Assembly: GCA_026995985.1 (NCBI GenBank)
Contig: JALWNF010000237.1
Coordinates: forward strand, 1-9,977
Source of the DNA: Campylobacteraceae bacterium
Lineage (GTDB): Bacteria > Campylobacterota > Campylobacteria > Campylobacterales > Sulfurovaceae
Direction of reading: 5' to 3'
DNA: 9,977 bases
The notes under the pieces were generated by a model. The model was not told the origin of the DNA. It worked only from the letters and a program-made list of their open reading frames with translations, and searched no databases. Shown in pieces: positions 5,219 to 9,977 of the stretch. Position 1 is the first letter of the stretch; each line of letters starts with the position of its first letter. Both the position numbers and the translations under genes were made by a program.

Positions 5219-6096
5219 TCAAAGAGAGAGGCAAAAAAGCCCTTCTCTTCTTTCTCTTCCTCTTTTGCTTGTGCAATATATCTTTTATAAGCTAAACGTG
5301 TAGGGTCCCAAACACCATCTATAAAAATGGTTGGTGTACCTGTAACAAAAAGACGCTTTTTCATAGCTATATCAAAGTCTAATATCTTTTTTATTTTTGG
5401 ACTCATTAGCTCTTTATGAGTAAACTTTCTCCCAATTTTTTTCTCTATAGCTTTTAAAATAACATCTTCTCTTCTCTCTTTCTCACTAACATCAAGATGA
5501 TACATCTTTTTATAATCTTCTACTTTTCCCTCTTCATGTAAAATAACCATAGCTTTTGTTACAACTGCCGATGCAGGATGTATACGAACTAAAGGTAACT
5601 GATAACTATATAGAGCAAATAGGTCTGGATGTTGTTGAACAGCTGTAATTAATGGAGGAACTATCTCTTGACAAAATGGACAAAATGGGTCAGAAATCAA
5701 TAAAATTTTATGTTTTGCATCTACATTACCGACTAAAAGATGTTGCTTGTTATAAGCACTTTTGGGTACTAGAGGCTTTAAAATCTTAGCATAATCCTGC
5801 CCTTTCTCATTTTTTAAGGAGAAGGTTATCTTTTTATCTTTAGCAAAAACTGTTTGAGAGAGATGTCTAGTACGATAGACTTTACCCATCTTTAGTTTAA
5901 TATCTAATGATAAAAAGTAGACATGCCAACCATTAGTACCACCAATCTCATAAGTTGAGATTGTCTCAATCTTTTCAACTTTTGAGTGCGTTTTCTTCTC
6001 TATATACTTCTTAACATAGTACTCAACATCTTTTTTACTAACAGCAAAAAGTTGAACATATATTAATAATATAAATAATATAACCTTTAATTTCAT
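5215..6096 (-). CDS. Periplasmic DsbC/DsbG-like thiol oxidoreductase (CPFC active site)
   Basis: The 293-residue protein has an export signal (MKLKVILFILLIYVQLFA, cleavage expected near 18) and a C-terminal thioredoxin fold, so it likely makes, breaks or isomerises disulfides in the periplasm. The active site is D136-P-F-C139-P-F-C142, closest in dipeptide to DsbG (CPYC) and unlike DsbC (CGYC). The cis-proline loop is V251-T-G-T-P255-T, followed by IFIDG. A helical insertion lies between them (about 185-245). Residues 20-105, with alternating beta-like strands, resemble the linker and dimerisation part of DsbC-type proteins, also present in Helicobacter DsbK-like proteins. The tail (277-293) is highly charged Lys/Glu and ends GFFASLFD. 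A strong AGGAG lies seven bases before the ATG. Exact substrate is unknown. It converges on metY with shared stop-codon bases and diverges from metX. Confidence 0.85.
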   Translation of the reverse strand: MKLKVILFILLIYVQLFAVSKKDVEYYVKKYIEKKTHSKVEKIETISTYEIGGTNGWHVYFLSLDIKLKMGKVYRTRHLSQTVFAKDKKITFSLKNEKGQDYAKILKPLVPKSAYNKQHLLVGNVDAKHKILLISDPFCPFCQEIVPPLITAVQQHPDLFALYSYQLPLVRIHPASAVVTKAMVILHEEGKVEDYKKMYHLDVSEKERREDVILKAIEKKIGRKFTHKELMSPKIKKILDFDIAMKKRLFVTGTPTIFIDGVWDPTRLAYKRYIAQAKEEEKEEKGFFASLFD

Positions 6097-6123
6097 AATA
6101 CAACTCCTATGAAAGTTCTTTCT

Positions 6124-6129
6124 ATTTTA
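6124..6129 (-). promoter_or_regulatory. Extended -10 promoter for the DsbC/DsbG-like gene
   Basis: On the minus strand TGATAAAAT gives a TGn-extended -10 (hexamer TAAAAT, 5 of 6). Initiation near 6117 yields a 20-base leader that includes AGGAG at 6104-6108. No good -35 is seen. Confidence 0.45.
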
Positions 6130-6234
6130 TCATATCACAATTAAATAAAACCATAAAACATAAAATTTGTTGAGAACAACTATTAAAAAAACTATTTTTC
6201 CAACTATATTTTATTTACTAAAGTACAAATTAGA

Positions 6235-6240
6235 TAAAAT
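6235..6240 (+). promoter_or_regulatory. -10 box immediately upstream of metX
   Basis: TAAAAT, in the context AGATAAAATTCACTCAATG, ends seven bases before the ATG at 6248. The expected transcription start therefore coincides with the start codon. No Shine-Dalgarno sequence is present, so a leaderless mRNA is implied. Confidence 0.55.
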
Positions 6241-6247
6241 TCACTCA

Positions 6248-7348
6248 ATGAAAATAGAAACAAATATTGCCCACTTTACAACACCTCTATATTTGGAGAG
6301 TGGAAGAATCTTAGAACCATATAAAATTGCCTATGAGACCTATGGTGAGCTAAATAAAGATGCCTCAAATGTCATATTAATCTGCCATGCTCTTAGTGGG
6401 TCAGCTCATGCAGCTGGTCTTCATGAGGGAGAGAGGAAAGCTGGTTGGTGGGACAGGCTCATTGGTGATGGAAAAGCGATTGATACTACTAAGTATTTTG
6501 TTATCTCAACCAATGTTATTGGTTCATGTTTTGGAAGTACAGGTCCTATGGATAACGACTATCCAAAACTTACCCCATTTCGTCTAAAGTTTCCTGTTAT
6601 TACAATTAAAGATATGATTAAAGCCCAAAAGCAACTCCTATCTAGCTTAGGGATTCACCATCTTAAAGCTATTATTGGTGGCTCTATGGGAGGAATGCAA
6701 GCATTACAGTTTGCTGTAGACTATCCTAACTTTGCAGACAAAATTATTGCCCTAGCAACAACCTATGCCACACAACCTTGGGCAATTGCCTTTAACAAAG
6801 TAGCTATGGAAGCCATAAGACGAGACCCAAGATTTCAAAATGGGAACTATGAAAAAGGTGCCTTTAGAGAAAAGGGGCTAGATGGTTTAGCTATTGGACG
6901 AATTGCTGGTCATATCTCCTACCTCTCACCTGATTCTATGAATAGTAAGTTTGGAAGAAACTATGTTAACAATGATGGACTATTTGAACTCTTTGGACGA
7001 TATGAGGTTGAACGTTATATGGAGTACAACACAAATAACTTCTCTAAGATATTTGACCCACTTAGCTATCTATACATAGTTAAAGCTATAAATACCTTTA
7101 ACTTAAGTCGTGGATATGACTCTTTACATGAGGCTATTTTACGTATAAAAGCAGAAGTTACACTCATCTCATTTAAGGGTGACTACCTATTTTTTCCAAA
7201 AGAGATGGAGCATATTCATCGTATGATGCAACGCAATGGACAAAATAGTAGTTACTATGAGATAGATAGTAATTATGGTCATGATGCATTTTTGGTAGAG
7301 ATAGAAAAATTTGATACAATTATAAAAGATAAATTAAATATGCTATAA
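6248..7348 (+). CDS. metX: Homoserine O-acyltransferase (acetyltransferase type)
   Basis: MetX transfers an acyl group from acyl-CoA to the hydroxyl of homoserine, the first committed step to methionine. It is a cytoplasmic alpha/beta-hydrolase. In the 366-residue product the N-terminal block LYLESGRILEPYKIAYETYGELN (14-36) and ICHALSGSAHAAG (45-57) are typical. The nucleophile S146 lies in IIGGSMGGMQAL (142-153), the acid D312 in SFKGDYLFFP (308-317), and the catalytic H345 in YGHDAFL (343-349). SCFGSTGP (93-100) is the family substrate loop. I chose the ATG at 6248 because the family begins just here. A longer reading from a TTG at 6167 adds 27 residues unlike the family and includes the promoter. 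Acetyl or succinyl specificity cannot be read from motifs alone. It probably supplies MetY. xseB follows after 13 bases. Confidence 0.95.
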   Translation: MKIETNIAHFTTPLYLESGRILEPYKIAYETYGELNKDASNVILICHALSGSAHAAGLHEGERKAGWWDRLIGDGKAIDTTKYFVISTNVIGSCFGSTGPMDNDYPKLTPFRLKFPVITIKDMIKAQKQLLSSLGIHHLKAIIGGSMGGMQALQFAVDYPNFADKIIALATTYATQPWAIAFNKVAMEAIRRDPRFQNGNYEKGAFREKGLDGLAIGRIAGHISYLSPDSMNSKFGRNYVNNDGLFELFGRYEVERYMEYNTNNFSKIFDPLSYLYIVKAINTFNLSRGYDSLHEAILRIKAEVTLISFKGDYLFFPKEMEHIHRMMQRNGQNSSYYEIDSNYGHDAFLVEIEKFDTIIKDKLNML

Positions 7349-7361
7349 AGGTAAAGAAAGA

Positions 7362-7562
7362 GTGAAAACTGATACATTTGAACAGAAAGTAGAAGAGTCA
7401 AAAAAGATATTAAACCAATTAATGAATCCAGATATTACACTAGAAGAGAGCCTAAAGCTATATGAAAAGGGTCTTGCTCATATTAAAGATGCACAAAAGA
7501 TGATAGAAGAGGCAAAAGTTAAGATTGAGATTATAGAGAAAGACTATTCAGGTTCACAATAA
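7362..7562 (+). CDS. xseB: Exodeoxyribonuclease VII small subunit
   Basis: The 66-residue protein is the small, helical-hairpin subunit of exonuclease VII, which with the XseA large subunit degrades single-stranded DNA from both ends. The family core is clear: FEQKVEESKKILNQL (5-19), then ITLEESLKLYEKGLAHIK (25-42), and a second amphipathic helix (43-60). Length is normal for XseB. The start is GTG, with AAAGG about 10 bases upstream and purine-rich sequence between. An ATG start is not available in the conserved region. It lies between metX and the nitrilase-like gene in one probable operon, sharing one base (TAATG) with the next gene. The xseA partner is not in this window. Confidence 0.92.
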   Translation: MKTDTFEQKVEESKKILNQLMNPDITLEESLKLYEKGLAHIKDAQKMIEEAKVKIEIIEKDYSGSQ

Positions 7563-8377
7563 TGCAAAAAGATACAACACTAACTATTGCAGCTCTTCAA
7601 CTTCCAACATTGGGAATGCAGGCTACCAAACTTGAATTCTATTTAAAAACTGCTCATAGTAGAGGGGTAAAAGTTGTTTTACTAGGAGAGTATGTACTTA
7701 ACCATTTTTTTAAAGAGCTACTAAATTTACCCATAAATATGGTTAAAAAACAGAGTGACAAACATATAGAAATGCTTAAAAAGTTTGCTATTAAATATAA
7801 CATAGTATTTGTTGCACCTATTATAATAGTTAAAGATGAGAAGTATATAAAGACAATCGTTAAAATTAGTGAAAAATCTATAACCTACTATGAACAGCAG
7901 ATTCTTATACCTTATAAACATTGGAATGAGAAAAAGATATTTGCAAATAAAGTTAAAAAGTTAGAAGCCCCTCTAACATTTAAGGTAGAAGGGTTTAAAA
8001 TTATGGTTATGGGTGGTTTTGAACTACACTTTGACTACTTTTGGCAAGAGGTCATACAAAAAAAGGTTGACCTAGTACTACTACCCACTGCTTCAACTTT
8101 TGATTCACATAATCGTTGGAGAGAGATTATTAAGACAAGAGCTTTTTTAAATGGTTGCTATATTTTAAGAGCAAATCGACTTGGAGAGTTTAAAGATAAG
8201 GAGATTAAATGGAAGTTTTATGGTGACAGTATGTTGGTAGAGCCTACAGGTGAAATCTACATGATGCTAGAAGATAAAGAGTCCATGCTTATAGAGAGCA
8301 TTAGCAAAAAGGTTATAAAAGAGCATAGAAGCTCTTGGGCATTTGAAGAAGAGTTATCTCAAAGAGATAATATTTAG
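7562..8377 (+). CDS. Nitrilase-superfamily (carbon-nitrogen hydrolase) protein with catalytic Cys replaced by Gly
   Basis: The 271-residue protein covers the full nitrilase/omega-amidase fold, whose enzymes cleave amide or nitrile C-N bonds with a Glu-Lys-Cys triad. E43 is in VVLLGEYVLN (38-47) and K119 in LIPYKHWNE (115-123), both where expected. The third site, normally (I)C(Y)(E/D), reads V149-M-G-G152-F-E154, so the nucleophilic cysteine is a glycine (codon GGT, one base from TGT). Downstream motifs are well kept: LLPTAS (173-178), RWREIIKTRAFLNGCYILRANRLG (185-208) and FYGDSMLVEPTGEI (219-232). It is therefore probably a catalytically dead or repurposed member rather than a decayed gene, since the frame is intact. 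It is co-translated with xseB (TAATG overlap). Function is not known. Confidence 0.86.
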   Translation: MQKDTTLTIAALQLPTLGMQATKLEFYLKTAHSRGVKVVLLGEYVLNHFFKELLNLPINMVKKQSDKHIEMLKKFAIKYNIVFVAPIIIVKDEKYIKTIVKISEKSITYYEQQILIPYKHWNEKKIFANKVKKLEAPLTFKVEGFKIMVMGGFELHFDYFWQEVIQKKVDLVLLPTASTFDSHNRWREIIKTRAFLNGCYILRANRLGEFKDKEIKWKFYGDSMLVEPTGEIYMMLEDKESMLIESISKKVIKEHRSSWAFEEELSQRDNI

Positions 8378-8383
8378 TATAAT
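8378..8383 (+). promoter_or_regulatory. Possible distal -10 box for the response regulator
   Basis: A perfect TATAAT overlaps the end of the nitrilase-like gene by its first base region (stop codon ends at 8377). It would give a leader of about 90 bases to the response regulator. No -35 is evident, and the proximal box at 8441 is an alternative. Confidence 0.3.
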
Positions 8384-8440
8384 TTATGTAAAGAATAATC
8401 TTTTTTATTAGGTTTTAATTTAACTTAATAGTTAACATGT

Positions 8441-8446
8441 TACAAT
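8441..8446 (+). promoter_or_regulatory. Extended -10 promoter for the response regulator
   Basis: TGTTACAAT (TG at 8438-8439, hexamer TACAAT at 8441-8446, 5 of 6) would start transcription near 8453. The leader of about 29 bases contains the AGGAAG ribosome site at 8471-8476. Confidence 0.45.
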
Positions 8447-8481
8447 CTATTAAAAATAAAAAAAGGAAATAGGAAGCAATT

Positions 8482-9027
8482 ATGAATACTGACTTAATGA
8501 AAATTGTAGAAGAGACAAAGAAGCTTAAAACACTTGTTTTAGAAGATGAGCCAGAGACAAATGAGTTAATGTGCACTACACTTAAAAACTTCTTTGCCAA
8601 TGTCTACTCTGCGACTGATGCAACATCAGCACTACAACTATTTGAACAACATAGTCCTGATATTATCTTTATAGATATTGTATTACCAGGAAAAAGTGGT
8701 TTAGAGGTGGCTAGAGAGATTAGAGAGGTTAACCCTAAGCAGATTATTGTTATTGTATCTGCAAGTAATGATATGGGAAATATCTCAGAGGCTGTAAAAA
8801 TTGGTGTAAATAACTTTATTAGAAAACCAATAGATACAGATAAGATGATTGATGTTCTAAAAGATATAGTTTCTGACATCAAGAAACAGAAGAAAAATAG
8901 AACAAAAATCTTCTCTATTACGCTTCCACTTGACCTTTATGAGCAGGTTGATACAGATGCTAAGAGTGAAAGTATCTCTAAAAATGCTATGATTATTAGA
9001 GCATTAAAACACTTCTATAACCTATAA
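8482..9027 (+). CDS. Orphan response regulator with a ribbon-helix-helix-like output domain
   Basis: The 181-residue protein starts with a receiver domain (about 16-132): acidic pair E21-D22, phospho-acceptor D65 in IIFIDIVLPG (61-70), switch serine S93 in VSAS, and K115 in IRKPID (113-118). A Lys-rich linker (133-142) leads to a short C-terminal domain, KIFSITLPLDLYEQVD (142-157) followed by SISKNAMIIRALKHFY (164-179). This has the shape of the Arc/MetJ/CopG ribbon-helix-helix fold: one beta strand, helix A, a turn, then helix B. A dimer of it would bind DNA through the strand pair. This is not one of the common OmpR, NarL or NtrC outputs. AGGAAG five bases before the ATG fixes the start. 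No histidine kinase gene is adjacent. A terminator follows at once. Confidence 0.88.
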   Translation: MNTDLMKIVEETKKLKTLVLEDEPETNELMCTTLKNFFANVYSATDATSALQLFEQHSPDIIFIDIVLPGKSGLEVAREIREVNPKQIIVIVSASNDMGNISEAVKIGVNNFIRKPIDTDKMIDVLKDIVSDIKKQKKNRTKIFSITLPLDLYEQVDTDAKSESISKNAMIIRALKHFYNL

Positions 9028-9028
9028 T

Positions 9029-9080
9029 AACTCTATCTGCAAGGTCGGGATTTTACGCCGACCAATAGAGTTTTTTATTT
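9029..9080 (+). terminator. Nested stem-loop terminator after the response regulator
   Basis: The outer stem AACTCTAT (9029-9036) pairs with ATAGAGTT (9065-9072). An inner GC-rich stem GGTCGG (9043-9048) pairs with CCGACC (9058-9063). The two stems are separated by an internal loop (CTGCAA against A). A T-run (TTTTATTT) follows the outer stem, so it fits an intrinsic terminator for the response regulator. In the opposite direction the outer stem is followed by ATTATAGG, so termination of hisD is possible but weaker. The inner stem is much richer in G and C than its surroundings. Confidence 0.75.
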
Positions 9081-9107
9081 GGTCAATGTTGACTCTATAA
9101 ATTTCAA

Positions 9108-9977
9108 CTATTTATCTAATCTTATTTTAACCGACTTCTCATGAGCTGTTAATCCTTCTATATTAGCAATTAATGCACACGCCTCACCTATCTCATTTAA
9201 CCCTTGCTGTGTAATTGAGATAATAGATGACTTCTTTAAAAAGTGTTCAACACTTAATGGAGAGTAGAATTTAGCTGTTCCTCCTGTTGGCAAGGTATGG
9301 TTTGGCCCTGCAATATAGTCACCTATAGGTTCAGGGGTATACTCTCCTAAAAATATAGCTCCTGCATGTTTTATTTGACCTAACAACTCCATTGGATTTG
9401 CTGTTACTACCTCTAAATGTTCAGGAGCTATTTGATTCATCAACTCAATTGCCTCTTGCATTGTCTGGGTTACAATAATCGCTCCTCTCTCCTCAATAGA
9501 CTTCCTTGCAATCTCTTCACGAGATAGTTTTTTTAAAAACTCCTCTACCTTATATGCTACCTTAAGAGCTAAAGTCGCATCGGTAGTAATTAATATAGAA
9601 GATGCCATCTCATCATGCTCTGCTTGAGAGAGCAAATCAATAGCCAAATAGTCATCTTTAGCTGTTCTATCGGCCAATATTCCAATCTCACTTGGTCCTG
9701 CTATCATATCTATATTTACTTCACCATAAACTAGCTTTTTAGCTGTAGCTACAAAGATGTTCCCTGGTCCTGTAATAACATCTACTTTAGGAATAGTCTC
9801 TGTACCATAAGCCATAGCCCCAATAGCTGAAGCTCCACCTACCTTAAATACTTTAGTTACTCCACACAAGTGACAAGCAGCTAAAAGAAGTTCATTTATT
9901 TCATTATCAGGAGCAGGAGTACAGACAACTATCTCCTCTACTCCTGCAACAATAGCAGGAATAGCATTCATAAGTAG
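9108..9977 (-). CDS. hisD: Histidinol dehydrogenase, C-terminal part (5' end beyond the window)
   Basis: HisD is a zinc-dependent cytoplasmic enzyme that oxidises L-histidinol to L-histidine in two NAD-dependent steps. The visible 289 residues are the C-terminal two thirds of a protein usually about 430 long, and the reading frame stays open at the right edge. Numbering from the first complete codon, the motifs are TGPGNIFVATAKKLVYG (69-85), DMIAGPSEIGILAD (90-103), LLSQAEHD (115-122, with zinc ligands Q and H), IAPEHLEVV (183-191, catalytic histidine), GDYIAGPNHTLPTGGTAKF (219-237, zinc-ligand Asp and substrate-binding His), and LTAHEKSV (276-283, last zinc-ligand His). All key residues are present, so the enzyme looks active. 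The ATG at 9971 is internal, not a start. It converges on the response regulator, with the stem-loop at 9029-9072 between them. Confidence 0.96.
   Translation of the reverse strand, partial: LLMNAIPAIVAGVEEIVVCTPAPDNEINELLLAACHLCGVTKVFKVGGASAIGAMAYGTETIPKVDVITGPGNIFVATAKKLVYGEVNIDMIAGPSEIGILADRTAKDDYLAIDLLSQAEHDEMASSILITTDATLALKVAYKVEEFLKKLSREEIARKSIEERGAIIVTQTMQEAIELMNQIAPEHLEVVTANPMELLGQIKHAGAIFLGEYTPEPIGDYIAGPNHTLPTGGTAKFYSPLSVEHFLKKSSIISITQQGLNEIGEACALIANIEGLTAHEKSVKIRLDK

Noticed and set aside
6167..6247. N-terminal extension of MetX from a TTG codon
   Set aside because: The 27 extra residues are unlike the MetX family start, there is no ribosome site before the TTG, and the stretch contains the likely -10 box.
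8354..8370. TTATCTC-AAA-GAGATAA inverted repeat as a terminator for the nitrilase-like gene
   Set aside because: It lies inside the coding sequence, is short and AT-rich, and is followed by mixed bases instead of a T-run. A chance repeat in AT-rich coding DNA is more likely.
8604..8882. 92-residue minus-strand ORF opposite the response regulator
   Set aside because: It is the antisense shadow of the receiver domain, with no ribosome site and no recognisable protein features.

Overview
This AT-rich window most likely comes from a free-living or marine member of the Campylobacterota (Sulfurimonas/Sulfurovum-like). I infer this from the protein character, the short leaders with TATAAT or TGnTATAAT -10 boxes and little -35 signal, the tight mixed-function operons, and trans-sulfuration-free methionine synthesis by MetX and MetY. 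Species cannot be named from sequence reading alone. I see no mobile element, CRISPR array or phage gene.

Layout. At the left edge, on the minus strand, are the first 74 codons of ileS, preceded by a 41-residue lipoprotein gene (280-405) too small for most gene callers. Divergent from these is a stand-alone CinA C-terminal domain gene (pncC type, 485-964). Next comes a seven-gene tRNA cluster (1043-1694, order Lys-Asp-Lys-Val-Glu-Val-Asp) driven by a perfect TTGACA-N17-TATAAT promoter. It is followed by a ThiF/MoeB-like adenylyltransferase (1833-2507), then a three-gene operon of lipoprotein, RidA and membrane-anchored transglutaminase-like protein (2576-3914), then metY (3959-5218). A DsbC/DsbG-like thiol oxidoreductase on the minus strand (5215-6096) converges on metY with overlapping stop codons. 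Divergent from it is the operon metX - xseB - nitrilase-like gene (6248-8377). An orphan response regulator (8482-9027) follows and ends in a strong nested stem-loop terminator. The right edge holds the 3' two thirds of hisD on the minus strand.

How the genes fit together. MetX acylates homoserine and MetY inserts sulfide to give homocysteine, so the two share a pathway although they are in separate transcription units about 1 kb apart. RidA, which clears reactive enamines made by PLP enzymes, is encoded just upstream of the PLP enzyme MetY. The tRNA cluster and ileS serve translation, hisD serves histidine synthesis, and xseB serves DNA repair.

The most interesting items are these: a response regulator whose output domain looks like a ribbon-helix-helix DNA-binding fold; a nitrilase-family protein whose catalytic Cys is replaced by Gly while the Glu and Lys remain; a lipoprotein with an EF-hand-like calcium loop; a tiny Cys-rich lipoprotein; a ThiF-like enzyme without the usual cysteines; and two genes (cinA-type and metX) whose promoters imply leaderless mRNAs.
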